From: Nostoc sp. S4
GTDB lineage: Bacteria; Cyanobacteriota; Cyanobacteriia; Cyanobacteriales; Nostocaceae
Direction: 5' to 3'
Assembly: GCA_029379225.1 (NCBI GenBank)
Contig: JAQYWR010000039.1
Location: forward strand, 16,008 to 80,007
DNA: 64,000 nt
Within the stretch, counting starts at the first letter, position 1, and each line of letters begins with the position of its first letter. The position numbers and the translations under genes were made by a program. Under the pieces are notes generated by a model. The model ran no database searches. It saw nothing but the letters and a program-made list of their open reading frames with translations, and was not told the origin of the DNA. Below, piece by piece: positions 10,969 to 21,573 of the stretch.

Positions 10969-11436
10969 TTAAGAGAGATTAGCGATCGCTCGATTCAAGA
11001 TTTGGGAAAACAGTTCCCGGTCAGCAAAGGAAATACCGTCCATTGCTTCATCACGCACTGCTGCGGCGATTGGCGGTAAAACACTCTCTAATTCTTTACC
11101 TGCATCCGTTAGCCAGATTCGCCAGATGCGGCGGTCGTGAGTATCGCGTTCTCGACGCACCAAGCCGCGTTCTTCCATCCGGTCTAATACCCCAGTTAAA
11201 GTACCGCCCACTTGTTTGAGTTTGTCCCCAATACTAGAAGTAGGTAAACCATCTTCTTGCCAAAGACAGCACAACACTAACCAGTGAAATGGCGTCAATC
11301 CAAACGGTTCTAGTCTGTCGGTAAACCTGCGTCCAACTAGTTGGGAGAGTAATTTAATTCTATAGCCCATATTGTATGGTGCAAGATTTTGCTGCCACGA
11401 CTCTAAAGCTGGTGATTGATTAGATGTATAAATCAT
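10969..11436 (-). CDS. MarR-family transcriptional regulator
   Basis: wHTH: LTPFHWLVLCCLWQEDGLPTSSIGDKLKQVGGTLTGVLDRMEERGLVRRERDTHDRRIWRIWLTDAGKEL. Confidence 0.95.
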   Translation of the reverse strand: MIYTSNQSPALESWQQNLAPYNMGYRIKLLSQLVGRRFTDRLEPFGLTPFHWLVLCCLWQEDGLPTSSIGDKLKQVGGTLTGVLDRMEERGLVRRERDTHDRRIWRIWLTDAGKELESVLPPIAAAVRDEAMDGISFADRELFSQILNRAIANLS

Positions 11437-11592
11437 TTGGCAAAATACTTCGCATACGTAATATTTTTATATTATCTAAATTAATGTGTTTTGACAATAG
11501 TTGTTTTTAATCCTGATTATAGAGGATAGCGTATGGGACATAGAGCATGGGGTATTGGTAATTAGTTTTTGACTAACGATTAATGACAAAGC

Positions 11593-13248
11593 TTAAGGAA
11601 GTACTTGAATAAACTGGTACTCTTTAACAGTACCGAGAATGCGGTGAGGTCTGGATAATTTAGCCGATTGCTCTTTATAAATCCAAGCATAGCTAAAAGC
11701 TGGTACTTGGGAAATAGAGTCTACTGGTTTGTCGTCAGTAGCAATATAGAAATCGAGCAGTACTTGGACTTTATCATCTATTTGCACAAAGTATATCGGA
11801 TTAGTTCTCAAAATAGAAGCGATCGCACTTTGTTGAAGAAAAACTCTTAAACCAGGATTATAATCACTCAACAAACCTGTACTACCCATCGCCGCTAAAG
11901 CTAGCCAACAAGGAATTAACCAACCTGCAATCCAGTAACGATTTGTCAGATTTTTACCAAATTTATAACGACCAATCCACACTACAGGTAAAATTAACCA
12001 ACCCAATCCCATAGCTAAACCAATAGTTGCATACTTACGAATATCGGAACTACCCCAGCCAAAAATCACAATACTGGCGACGACTAGTAAAACACCAAAT
12101 CCGCCAAAGCCATAACTGAGATTTCGCGGAAGATTCTGTTTGCTAAAAAAGTTTAATTGATTTTTTTTACCTTTTTGGAGAGTAAATTGTGAGGGAATTT
12201 CTAACTCGTAAATTTTGCCTAGCCAGTTTAAACCCACAGATGCAAACAAAGCAACGAACGGATAAAGGCAAAGACTATAGTGAGAGAAACGAGTTGTAAA
12301 AAGGCTAATTTCAATAAATAAGACTACCGGAAATCCAACTAATAATAAAGGGTAGCGAAAGGGACGACGGATAGCCAAAAACAGTCCGATAATTCCCAAT
12401 AAAGCCCAAGGAAATGATTTTAAGGCAATATTCCAGATATAGAATAGTAAATTAGTATGATAATGGTCATCAGTACTTTGATGTACAACAAACTTGTATA
12501 ACTCTTCAAAACTCTGATTGCCATAATGTAACCAACTCAACCATAGCCAAACCAAACTAGGAATTAAGCCGACGAAAAACCCTAAATATAAGACTGGGTT
12601 AGTTAGATGACGATGACGGCGATAATCCCATATTAAATAAGGCAATAAAGCTATGATTGGGATAAAAATCATAAAGCTTCTGACTAAGAAGCCTAAACCT
12701 AAACTTAAACCAGCAATAAAACTCCAAAAGTAGCGATATTCAGGATTTAATTCTGCTTTGATAAAAGCTAAAATAGCTAAAAGTACCAATAAAACTAAAG
12801 GTACATCAGGTGTACTTAAACGACAATATTGTAGCCAGAGAAACTCTACACTTAAAATTGCAGCAGCAAGCTTTGCTAATTTTTTACCTAAGATAATTTT
12901 GCCAATTTCATATACAAGCCAAATGCAGAAAATCCCTGCAATCGTGCTAGGAAGACGCGCACTAATATCATTGACACCAAACAGCTTGTAGAAACTAGCA
13001 ATTAACCAATAAGGGCCAGGAGTCTTGTGATGTGCCTTTTGCCAAGGTGCTATCCAATTACCAGAATCAAACATCAGACGCGCGCGTGAAGCATAAAGTG
13101 CTTCATCATGTGCCATGAGGCTATTGTCGCCAGAAGTAAATAGTAATAAAGGTAGTATCCAAACTAACAAACTTAAATAGGGTAATGATGCTAACAATCG
13201 GTTTTTTAGCCAAATATACTGAAAAAAGTGTAATTTATAAAACATCAA
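11593..13248 (-). CDS. GT39/ArnT-like glycosyltransferase membrane protein
   Basis: Multi-TM; N-terminal HDEALYASRARLMFDSGNWIAPWQKAHHKTPGPYWLIA characteristic of ArnT/PMT family. Confidence 0.9.
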   Translation of the reverse strand: MMFYKLHFFQYIWLKNRLLASLPYLSLLVWILPLLLFTSGDNSLMAHDEALYASRARLMFDSGNWIAPWQKAHHKTPGPYWLIASFYKLFGVNDISARLPSTIAGIFCIWLVYEIGKIILGKKLAKLAAAILSVEFLWLQYCRLSTPDVPLVLLVLLAILAFIKAELNPEYRYFWSFIAGLSLGLGFLVRSFMIFIPIIALLPYLIWDYRRHRHLTNPVLYLGFFVGLIPSLVWLWLSWLHYGNQSFEELYKFVVHQSTDDHYHTNLLFYIWNIALKSFPWALLGIIGLFLAIRRPFRYPLLLVGFPVVLFIEISLFTTRFSHYSLCLYPFVALFASVGLNWLGKIYELEIPSQFTLQKGKKNQLNFFSKQNLPRNLSYGFGGFGVLLVVASIVIFGWGSSDIRKYATIGLAMGLGWLILPVVWIGRYKFGKNLTNRYWIAGWLIPCWLALAAMGSTGLLSDYNPGLRVFLQQSAIASILRTNPIYFVQIDDKVQVLLDFYIATDDKPVDSISQVPAFSYAWIYKEQSAKLSRPHRILGTVKEYQFIQVLP

Positions 13249-13454
13249 TATTTATAAGCAATGAATGCTGAAATGTGGACTCGTTTATGGTAGTTTTCCG
13301 AGTTGGTAAAGTACACAAACTAAGCTTGTTTTATTTCTAAATTTGCCAATTCTGCCCTATGTGTCTGATTGTTATTAAAATATGTTACATAGGCTTGTTT
13401 AAAAATACCTGAAATTGCCGCAATTTTGCAAAAAAGTTATCGACACGAGGATTT

Positions 13455-14108
13455 ATGCAGCTAAGACCGAATCAACGCCTAAAGTTAGATGACACAGACG
13501 ATAAGCTATTCTACGCCGATCCTCGCTTCGTCACTCATGTCGATGAAGGATTTATTCAACAGCTAACGGATTTATATCGCGATCGCCTCAAACCCAACAC
13601 CCGCATCTTTGATATGATGAGCAGCTGGGTGTCTCATCTACCAGAAGAGATGCAATTTTCTCATGTCGAGGGACACGGACTCAACGCCGAAGAACTAGCA
13701 CGTAATCCTCGATTAAATCATTACTTCGTCCAAAATCTCAACGAAAATCCGCAGTTACCCTTGCAAAATCAAGATTTTGATGCCGTTCTCAACTGCGTAT
13801 CTGTGCAATATGTGCAATATCCAGAAGCAGTATTTTCCGAAATTCACCGCATCCTCAAACCTGGTGGTGTTGCAATCATCAGTTTTTCTAACCGAATGTT
13901 CTTTCAAAAAGCAATTCAAGCTTGGCGGGAAGCCTCAGAAACAGAGCGAGTTGAATTAGTCAAGGGTTACTTTGCCTCAGTCCCAGGATTTACCACCCCA
14001 GAAGTTATCGTTCATAAATCAACATTAGCGAATATTTTTCAGTGGTTGGGCGCACCTGGAGGAGATCCGTTTTATGCTGTCATAGCTTATCGTGACAACA
14101 GTATTTAA
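13455..14108 (+). CDS. SAM-dependent methyltransferase-like protein (type 11 fold)
   Basis: FDAVLNCVSVQYVQYPEAVFSEIHRILKPGGVAIISFSNRMF. Confidence 0.85.
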   Translation: MQLRPNQRLKLDDTDDKLFYADPRFVTHVDEGFIQQLTDLYRDRLKPNTRIFDMMSSWVSHLPEEMQFSHVEGHGLNAEELARNPRLNHYFVQNLNENPQLPLQNQDFDAVLNCVSVQYVQYPEAVFSEIHRILKPGGVAIISFSNRMFFQKAIQAWREASETERVELVKGYFASVPGFTTPEVIVHKSTLANIFQWLGAPGGDPFYAVIAYRDNSI

Positions 14109-14234
14109 AGAGCAAAAATTTTACACTTGGCTAAGTCTTATATACAACCTACGCAATAATTATCAAAAAGTAAATTTTCTGGGTCAAAATTACTAGCAGC
14201 GCAGATAATTGCGTGAAAGCTCAAGTATCAGGAG

Positions 14235-14753
14235 ATGCCAAGAATGATTTTAGCTCGCGGGCGTAAAGTTTTAGCTGCGTTATTTCTCTCCGTATTATTA
14301 CTAGTAACATCTTGTAGTGCAAAAAACCCAGGACGTTTCGACCAGGTGCAACAAGATAGCAGTCGGCAAAAAAGCGGTCAGGCTGTGGTTAAGACTGCAA
14401 CTCAAGGTAGCGAATTTAACAAATTTTTTCCAGCTTCTAGTGATGGCTATCAGCGCGTCTATACCCAAGAGAAAAAAGGTTTTGCTGAAGCTAAGTTGAA
14501 AAAAGGTGGAAAAGATATAGCCATGTTATCTATTTCCGATACCAGCAGCACACCAGCAGCAGCAGCGAAATTCTCAAGTAGCACCAAAAAAATTGCTGGT
14601 TATCCCGCTGTGCAACAAGGTAACACGCAAACTTCAATTTTGATAGGTAAGTACCAAGTAAAAGTAATTTCCCGCGATCCGTCATTTACAGCTAGCGATC
14701 GCGCAGCTTGGCTACAAAAATTTAATCTCAATGGTCTAGCTAAACTCAAATGA
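14235..14753 (+). CDS. putative lipoprotein of unknown function
   Basis: Signal peptide with lipobox LLVTSC. Confidence 0.7.
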   Translation: MPRMILARGRKVLAALFLSVLLLVTSCSAKNPGRFDQVQQDSSRQKSGQAVVKTATQGSEFNKFFPASSDGYQRVYTQEKKGFAEAKLKKGGKDIAMLSISDTSSTPAAAAKFSSSTKKIAGYPAVQQGNTQTSILIGKYQVKVISRDPSFTASDRAAWLQKFNLNGLAKLK

Positions 14754-14802
14754 GCCGCATTGGCAAAATCAACATCGCAAACCTTAGAATCAGGAGATTT
14801 TT

Positions 14803-15690
14803 GTGAGTAAATCAATTTTTGAGTTGGTGGATCGATTACCAACTAGAGGGTTAACTGTTTCTCTGTTGAACTCCCTCGATTTTGTTGCTCCCGGCCAGTG
14901 GCAGAATACCGTCGGCTTTGTCAACACTATTAAGACAGTCACTCTCGAAACCGACGAAGATTTAATTCAGCAAATTGGCGAACGAGCCATTTATCTATTC
15001 AACGACAAATCCCAAGGATATCAAACAGCTTTGTGGCTATATCAAACCGTTGATAATACAGATAAAGCCCTTGGTGCAGCAGCTTTAGCTAATAAAGTTG
15101 GCGAAAAAATTCCTTTGTTGGGTTTTTTAAACTCTGTTACTCCCAAACCTGACAAAGCCCAAACTATCGATTTGACATTGAAATTAGTTGCTGAATTGGT
15201 AGCTTTCTGCCAAATTAACGGCATTCCCGGAGACAGTATTGGAGATTTTGTCGGTGCTTTGGGAGAATATAGCGGTGAGTCACTGATCCGCATGGTGGCG
15301 TTAGTTTGTGTTGACGGTTTGATACCTTTAGGCCCAGACTTCATTAGCAAAGCAACATCCGGGCTAAATCAGACAAATCCGCAAGAATTAGAACAAAACT
15401 CAACTTTCCAAAACATCAAAGATGCGATTCCAGGTAATAATGCTGGCAGTAAACTTAACTTTATCGGCGAAAGCTTTGACTCAGTTAAAGGTTGGATGAG
15501 TGGGCTAGTCAACGCTAATAATTTAACGCCACAAAAAGTTGTCCACAACTTGCAAAATTTTGTGGAAATTGCCGATGACAAGTTAGACTACCTAGCCGCG
15601 TTCTTGGATGTATCAACCAATTATTATGAACACACAGGTACGCAAACTTTGGCACGTCGCTTAATTGAACGGGCGGTGGCTGAGATTTAA
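14803..15690 (+). CDS. conserved hypothetical cyanobacterial protein (GTG start)
   Basis: 295 aa ORF, cotranscribed orientation with the upstream lipoprotein. Confidence 0.7.
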   Translation: MSKSIFELVDRLPTRGLTVSLLNSLDFVAPGQWQNTVGFVNTIKTVTLETDEDLIQQIGERAIYLFNDKSQGYQTALWLYQTVDNTDKALGAAALANKVGEKIPLLGFLNSVTPKPDKAQTIDLTLKLVAELVAFCQINGIPGDSIGDFVGALGEYSGESLIRMVALVCVDGLIPLGPDFISKATSGLNQTNPQELEQNSTFQNIKDAIPGNNAGSKLNFIGESFDSVKGWMSGLVNANNLTPQKVVHNLQNFVEIADDKLDYLAAFLDVSTNYYEHTGTQTLARRLIERAVAEI

Positions 15691-15754
15691 GTTGGTACGG
15701 AAGTGGGGGACTGGGTAGTGAAAAAACTCTTCTTTAATCCACAGTCCCCAATCC

Positions 15755-16513
15755 CTATTGCGGTAAACGTAAATCTGCGGCGATCGCATCTAAATAAGGT
15801 TGAAAAATAGCCAAATTTTCCAGCTTCTCAAACTTACCTGTTTGCGTAGCTGGATCGAAGGCAGTCGTAATTACATAAAGTTTAGTGCCGTCAAAGGCAA
15901 CATAACCAATATGTTGCTCTTGGACTTCACCTTGTTGCTTAAGTCCGGCGAACCCATAGCGGATTCCCTGAAGTTTATCAATTGCTACTGATTGCACTGG
16001 GTAGGCTGAAAAAGTAATCTCTTTTCCATATTCACCCTGACGGTCTTTGGCAAAAGTAGCATAGTTGTCTGTAACCCAAGCCTTGAGTGCTGTCAAAACT
16101 TGAGTTTGATATTTAGAATTTTGGTAATCAACTTGAGAATTAGTTGGAATACCCACAGCTACAAGTTTATTTTGAAAATCTGGAATCTTTTCTAGTGGGT
16201 AAACGTTAATTTCAACTGTACCCAAAACTTTTCCTTTGGACGAGATACACAACAAGGATACATTGCCATTACAAGCAGCTACTTGCCAGTTAGTTGGAGC
16301 AGATGTATTTCCGAGAATTTTTTCCCAGATATTTCCCTGAGTAGGGTTGAGATGTTTTGCCACGGTGGGAGGATTTGGCACTTTGGTTGTAGAAAATTGC
16401 GGCAGAAGAAATTTTGCTCCTACCGGAATCGACACCAGCAAAACAGAACCTAATAGTAAATGATAAAGTCGTAACATTTTTATGAAAATCTCAAGCCAAA
16501 GTAACTTCAGCAA
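15755..16513 (-). CDS. hypothetical exported/membrane-anchored protein
   Basis: N-terminal hydrophobic segment LYHLLLGSVLLVSIPVGAKFLL; no recognised domain. Confidence 0.7.
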   Translation of the reverse strand: MLKLLWLEIFIKMLRLYHLLLGSVLLVSIPVGAKFLLPQFSTTKVPNPPTVAKHLNPTQGNIWEKILGNTSAPTNWQVAACNGNVSLLCISSKGKVLGTVEINVYPLEKIPDFQNKLVAVGIPTNSQVDYQNSKYQTQVLTALKAWVTDNYATFAKDRQGEYGKEITFSAYPVQSVAIDKLQGIRYGFAGLKQQGEVQEQHIGYVAFDGTKLYVITTAFDPATQTGKFEKLENLAIFQPYLDAIAADLRLPQ

Positions 16514-16650
16514 GCTGGCTGTTTGATGTCATGCCACTGATGCCTGGTTTTTCTAGATTCTTCTAGCATAATTGCCGATTGACAAAGGCAATGGTATCTT
16601 AGCGTGTTACTGATGTAATAACCTTAGAACTTTGTTTGCGTTTTTGACTA

Positions 16651-17703
16651 ATGAAATTCAGCGAAATCTTACACCAATTGGGCGATGCAGCTACGGTTCA
16701 TAGCCTGAGTAACAATCCAAACCAGAACCCAGAAATTACAGGAGTAGCAGCTATTGATGAAGCTACTAGCGGCAATCTCAGCTACGTGGAAGGAGCAAAA
16801 TTTGGATCTTTTGTAGATAAGACCAATGCTAGTGCTTTAATTTTGCCCCAGGATGAAAAGTTACAGGCCGTTGCACAAGAACGTGGTATTGTCTGGCTCA
16901 GCACTCCTGAACCGCGATTGTTATTTGCTAAAGCGATCGCACTTTTTTACCAACCATATCGCCCCACCCCAGAAATTCATCCCACTGCTGTGATTCATCC
17001 TACGGCTAAAATTGGTAGTGATGTTTATATTGGCCCTCACGTTGCGATCGAGCAAAGGGTGGAAGTTGGTAATGGTGCAATTATCTATCCAAATGTGGTG
17101 GTCTATCCAGATGTCAAAATCGGCGATCGCACAATCCTACATGCTAATTGCACCATCCACGAACGTACCCAGATTGGTGCAGATTGCGTAATTCACAGTG
17201 GTGCTGTCATCGGTGCAGAAGGCTTTGGTTTTGTTCCTACCCGCACTGGTTGGTTAAAAATGGAACAATCCGGTTATACAGTCTTAGAAGATGGCGTGGT
17301 AGTTGGCTGCAACAGTGGCGTTGACCGTCCAGCAGTGGGAGAAACACGGGTAGGCCGAAATACAGTAATTGACAACTTGGTGCAAATCGGTCACGGTTGC
17401 CAAATAGGTGCTGGTTGTGCAATCGCAGGTCAAGTCGGTATGGCAGGGGGTGTCAAACTGGGAAATCGCGTTATCCTAGCTGGACAAGTGGGAATCGTCA
17501 ATCAAGTGAAGATGGGAGATGGGGCGATCGCATCTGCTCAAGCTGGAATTCACAATGATGTTCCACCAAGAGAAATTGTCTCTGGAACTCCCGCAGTTCC
17601 CCACAAACTATACCTCAAGGTATCTGCCATTCATAATCGCTTGCCAGATATCTATCAATCGTTAAAACAATTGCAACGTAAATTCAAAGATAGCAATGAT
17701 TAA
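16651..17703 (+). CDS. lpxD: UDP-3-O-acylglucosamine N-acyltransferase
   Basis: Left-handed beta-helix hexapeptide repeats, IHPTAVIHPTAKIGSDVYIGPHVAIE, QIGHGCQIGAGCAIAGQVGMAGGVKLG. Confidence 0.95.
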   Translation: MKFSEILHQLGDAATVHSLSNNPNQNPEITGVAAIDEATSGNLSYVEGAKFGSFVDKTNASALILPQDEKLQAVAQERGIVWLSTPEPRLLFAKAIALFYQPYRPTPEIHPTAVIHPTAKIGSDVYIGPHVAIEQRVEVGNGAIIYPNVVVYPDVKIGDRTILHANCTIHERTQIGADCVIHSGAVIGAEGFGFVPTRTGWLKMEQSGYTVLEDGVVVGCNSGVDRPAVGETRVGRNTVIDNLVQIGHGCQIGAGCAIAGQVGMAGGVKLGNRVILAGQVGIVNQVKMGDGAIASAQAGIHNDVPPREIVSGTPAVPHKLYLKVSAIHNRLPDIYQSLKQLQRKFKDSND

Positions 17704-17872
17704 TAAGCTAATGCGTGTCTAAATTGTATAACCACTCTTGGTGATTGTTAACTGTTGACTGTTAACTCTCAACGGTCAACAGTCAACTCTTAGAGGATGT
17801 TTGAAAAGTCTTTAGTGATGTATCGAGTACTTTTAAATCCTCTTTAAACAAAAACAGCAATATTCAAGCTTA

Positions 17873-18088
17873 GAACTCGGAAGTTGAGCCTCTGAATTCG
17901 GAAGTTGAGCCTGTGAACTTGGAAGTTGCACCTTTGAACTCGGAAGTTGCACCTTTGAACTCGGAAGTTGAGCCTGTGAACTCGGAAGTTGCACCTTTGA
18001 ACTCGGAAGTTGCACCTTTGAACTTGGAAGTTGCACCTTTGAACTCGGAAGTTGCACCTTTGAATTCGGAAGTTGCACCTTTGAACTC
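17873..18088. repeat. 21-bp tandem repeat (minisatellite), 10 full copies plus a partial
   Basis: Unit GAACTCGGAAGTTGCACCTTT at 17873 + 21n, with variants GAGCCTGT and GAACTTGG. Confidence 0.97.
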
Positions 18089-18107
18089 AAAATGTTCAGT
18101 TGAAAAA

Positions 18108-19013
18108 TTAAAATCCTAATTTTTCCAACACTGGCTTTGTGGAAACAACGTGGCGGTCTAAACCCAGTTCTTTTGGACTAACCCCAAGTGCCAAAGCAAT
18201 CAACTGGGGTAAATGCAACACTGGTAAACCTAGCTTCTGTTCAATAACCTTTTCTACCTCTGGCTGACGCGAATCTAAATTTAAGTGGCACAGAGGACAA
18301 GGTGTAACCATACAGTCCGCACCAGAAGCCAAAGCATCCTGAATATGCATCCCCGCCATCTTGAAAGATTGGGTAGTGGCATAACTAGCAAGCGGCCAAC
18401 CACAACATTGCGTCCGACCTCGGTAATAAATTGGTGTTGCATCTACTGCCCGAAACATATTTTCCATTGCTTCTGGTTGGAAAGGGTCGTCATAGGGCAT
18501 AGACTTTTGAGCGCGGAGGAGATAACAGCCATAAAAAGCCGCGCATTTTAATCCAGTTAACTTTCGAGTCACGCGTTTAGTAATTTCCTCTAAACCGTAA
18601 TCTGTTATCAAGGCGTAGAGGAGATGTTTAACCTCAGTACTGCCGCGATAAGGCGAACAGCCTTCTTTATGCAGCAAGCCATTGACTTGTTGAATATAGC
18701 CAGGGTTGGTAGTTTGGCATTCCTTCAGGTGTTCGTTGACGTGAGCGATAACACCTTGGCAAGTGCTGCAATGGGTAAGTAAGGGCAGATTTAACTCTTC
18801 TGCTAGAGCAATATTTCTAGCGTTAACCGTATCTTCCAGCAGTTGAGAATCTTCTTTAAACGTGCCGGAACCACAACAAGCAGCTTTTTTAAGTTCAACC
18901 AGTTGAATGCCCAGTGCTTGACTGAGGGCTTGAGTTGACTGGTAAAGTTCCCGACATGCTCCTTGGGCAACACAGCCAGGAAAGTAAGCGTATTTTAGTG
19001 TCTGAGATAGCAT
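18108..19013 (-). CDS. heterodisulfide reductase subunit B-like (CCG-domain) protein
   Basis: Two CCG motifs ([21 protein letters not shown]) and CxxC pairs; YAYFPGC start. Confidence 0.9.
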   Translation of the reverse strand: MLSQTLKYAYFPGCVAQGACRELYQSTQALSQALGIQLVELKKAACCGSGTFKEDSQLLEDTVNARNIALAEELNLPLLTHCSTCQGVIAHVNEHLKECQTTNPGYIQQVNGLLHKEGCSPYRGSTEVKHLLYALITDYGLEEITKRVTRKLTGLKCAAFYGCYLLRAQKSMPYDDPFQPEAMENMFRAVDATPIYYRGRTQCCGWPLASYATTQSFKMAGMHIQDALASGADCMVTPCPLCHLNLDSRQPEVEKVIEQKLGLPVLHLPQLIALALGVSPKELGLDRHVVSTKPVLEKLGF

Positions 19014-19265
19014 ATAACTATAGTTTGAGTTAGAGCGATCGCTCTAAATAATTGGAAAAACGCATTTACATAGTGTCCGCTAGAGCGTACCATACCTTAC
19101 TGTTCGACTGTCTAAAGAAAACTTAGCGATTCTTTTGAAAAAGGACAGGAGTTTTCCTAGAGAAAAACCCTTGGCAGTGTACGGGCGATCGCGCTTGACG
19201 ATAAGATGTATATGCTCAAAAAAATGTCTCCTATAATGAGCAGATCCTAGCAATTAGTTGAGGAC

Positions 19266-19529
19266 TTGATATCCATGAGCCAAACTGAACTTTTTGACAA
19301 AGTTAAAAAAATTGTTGCCGAACAACTCAGCGTTGACGACCCTGCCACAATCAAACCAGAATCGACATTTATGGAAGATTTAGGTGCTGATTCCTTAGAT
19401 ACCGTTGAATTGGTAATGGCTTTGGAAGAAGAATTTGATATTGAAATTCCCGACGAAGCCGCCGAAGGAATTTTAACAGTTCAAGACGCAGTAAATTACA
19501 TCAGCAACAAAGTTACCGCATCAGCTTAA
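19266..19529 (+). CDS. acpP: acyl carrier protein
   Basis: [27 protein letters not shown] phosphopantetheine site. Confidence 0.98.
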   Translation: MISMSQTELFDKVKKIVAEQLSVDDPATIKPESTFMEDLGADSLDTVELVMALEEEFDIEIPDEAAEGILTVQDAVNYISNKVTASA

Positions 19530-19806
19530 TTATAAGTTGGGGATTGGGAACTCCAGGCCCTTTGAAGGGGATAAGGGGCAATGGGTATTGAGAAGATTTT
19601 TCTTATACACCTAGTCACCAGTACATAGTCGCTATTATGGAATTTTTTGCCCGTCTTGTGTTGAAAAGTTTGGATGTCTTCTCTACGAGATGCTAGGCGT
19701 AACTTACTTCCCCGTATAGGTACGCCAATGACAAGCCTTCTGGTAGGCGTCTGTACCGTCAGCCGATGCTTTGACTTTTCGCTTTTTCGCCACCTTTAAC
19801 TGAATC

Positions 19807-21057
19807 ATGACAGATATTACACGTAAACGCGTTGTTGTAACTGGTGTTGGCGCGATTACACCTATTGGTAACACAGCAACAGAATATTGGGATGGATTAT
19901 TGAGTGGACGCAATGGCATTGACTACATCACATTTTTTGATGCGTCTCGCCATGATTGCCGTATCGCTGGTGAAGTAAAAAACTTCGATCCGCATGATTA
20001 CTTGGAGCGCAAAGAGGCCAAGCGTATGGATCGATTTGCCCAATTTGGGGTTGCAGGAGCAAAACAAGCTATATCTGACGCGCAGTTAGTTATCAATGAC
20101 TTAAACGCGGAACAGGTGGGTGTCATGATCGGTTCGGGCGTTGGTGGCATCAAAGTATTAGAAGAGCAGCAGACTATCTACCTCAACCGCGGGCCCGATC
20201 GCTGTAGTCCATTCATGATACCGATGATGATTGCCAATATGGCAGCAGGATTAACAGCAATTCACACTGGTGCTAAAGGGCCAAATTCGTGCGCTGTCAC
20301 AGCCTGCGCCGCTGGCTCGAACGCCATTGGAGATGCTTTTCGCTTAATTCAAGGGGGATATGCCCAAGCAATGATTTGCGGCGGTACAGAGGCGGCTGTC
20401 ACACCATTGTCGATGGCTGGGTTTGCCGCCTGCAAAGCGCTTTCTTTTCGCAATGACGACCCAGCTCATGCTTGCCGTCCCTTTGACCGCGATCGCGACG
20501 GATTTGTTTTGGGTGAAGGCTCAGGAATTTTAATTCTAGAAGAACTGCAACACGCCATCAATCGCGGCGCTCACATTTATGCTGAAATGATCGGCTATGG
20601 TATGACCTGTGATGCTTACCACATCACTTCCCCCGTACCTGGTGGACTAGGTGCAGCTAGAGCCATAGAACTAGCTCTCAAAGATGCCGGACTTACTCCC
20701 GAACAAATTAGCTACATCAATGCTCACGGCACCAGCACCCCAGCTAACGATTCAACTGAAACCTCAGCCATCAAAAAAGCTTTGGGAGAACATGCCTATA
20801 AGGTAGCAATCAGCTCTACCAAATCGATGACAGGTCATCTATTAGGCGGTTCTGGAGGTATTGAAGCAGTCGCAACAGTACTGGCGATCGCTAACGACCA
20901 AATTCCACCAACGATTAACCTCGAAAATCCCGATCCAGAGTGTGACTTAGACTACGTTCCTAACTCTAGTCGCGCTCGAAAAGTTGAAGTGGCACTATCA
21001 AATTCTTTCGGGTTTGGCGGTCATAATGTCACACTAGCCTTTAAGAAATACCTCTAA
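19807..21057 (+). CDS. fabF: beta-ketoacyl-ACP synthase II
   Basis: RVVVTGVGAITPIGN, active-site ACAAGSNAIGDA, SFGFGGHN. Confidence 0.97.
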   Translation: MTDITRKRVVVTGVGAITPIGNTATEYWDGLLSGRNGIDYITFFDASRHDCRIAGEVKNFDPHDYLERKEAKRMDRFAQFGVAGAKQAISDAQLVINDLNAEQVGVMIGSGVGGIKVLEEQQTIYLNRGPDRCSPFMIPMMIANMAAGLTAIHTGAKGPNSCAVTACAAGSNAIGDAFRLIQGGYAQAMICGGTEAAVTPLSMAGFAACKALSFRNDDPAHACRPFDRDRDGFVLGEGSGILILEELQHAINRGAHIYAEMIGYGMTCDAYHITSPVPGGLGAARAIELALKDAGLTPEQISYINAHGTSTPANDSTETSAIKKALGEHAYKVAISSTKSMTGHLLGGSGGIEAVATVLAIANDQIPPTINLENPDPECDLDYVPNSSRARKVEVALSNSFGFGGHNVTLAFKKYL

Positions 21058-21573
21058 AAAAGTCACAATTCAAAAGTCAGAATTTAGGAGTCAGGAGTTA
21101 TTTATCTCCCTCATCTCCCGGTTGGTGAGTTTCGACTACGCTTAACTACCACGAAGTCGAACCACATCTCCCTCATCTTTTCGTGCCCTCTGCCTCCTGA
21201 AATGACATTGCCAAAAGTACCATAAATGTCATTCCGATATCAGCTAAGCGTTCAACATGACCCAATTATTAGCTTGATTTATCACCAGAAACTCCGGAGA
21301 TCCCGCTTGTCCATCGACAATCGGGAATGGGATGATGAGGATACCGTGGGAAATTTTAATCAGTGTTCAGTTATCAATAAACAGTTACCACGCTGATATG
21401 GGAAATCCAAACCCAATCAATAAAACTGTTAACCCCTTCGGGGTTCGCCAGTCGCTCATGGGGGAGACCCCCAAGACCGCGCTGGCTCACTGTTAACTGT
21501 TAATTGTGAAAATAACCCCGACAAGAGTGAGAAGCTCAAAGAGTGCTAACCCGTCGTTAAAAACAATCATATT

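Noticed and set aside
17873-18088. Possible CRISPR array
   Set aside because: Units are directly contiguous with no unique spacers; no cas genes in the window
17833-18119. ORFs of SSKVQLP and NSEVAPL heptapeptides
   Set aside because: Produced by the 21-bp minisatellite being stop-free in several frames on both strands; no supporting gene context
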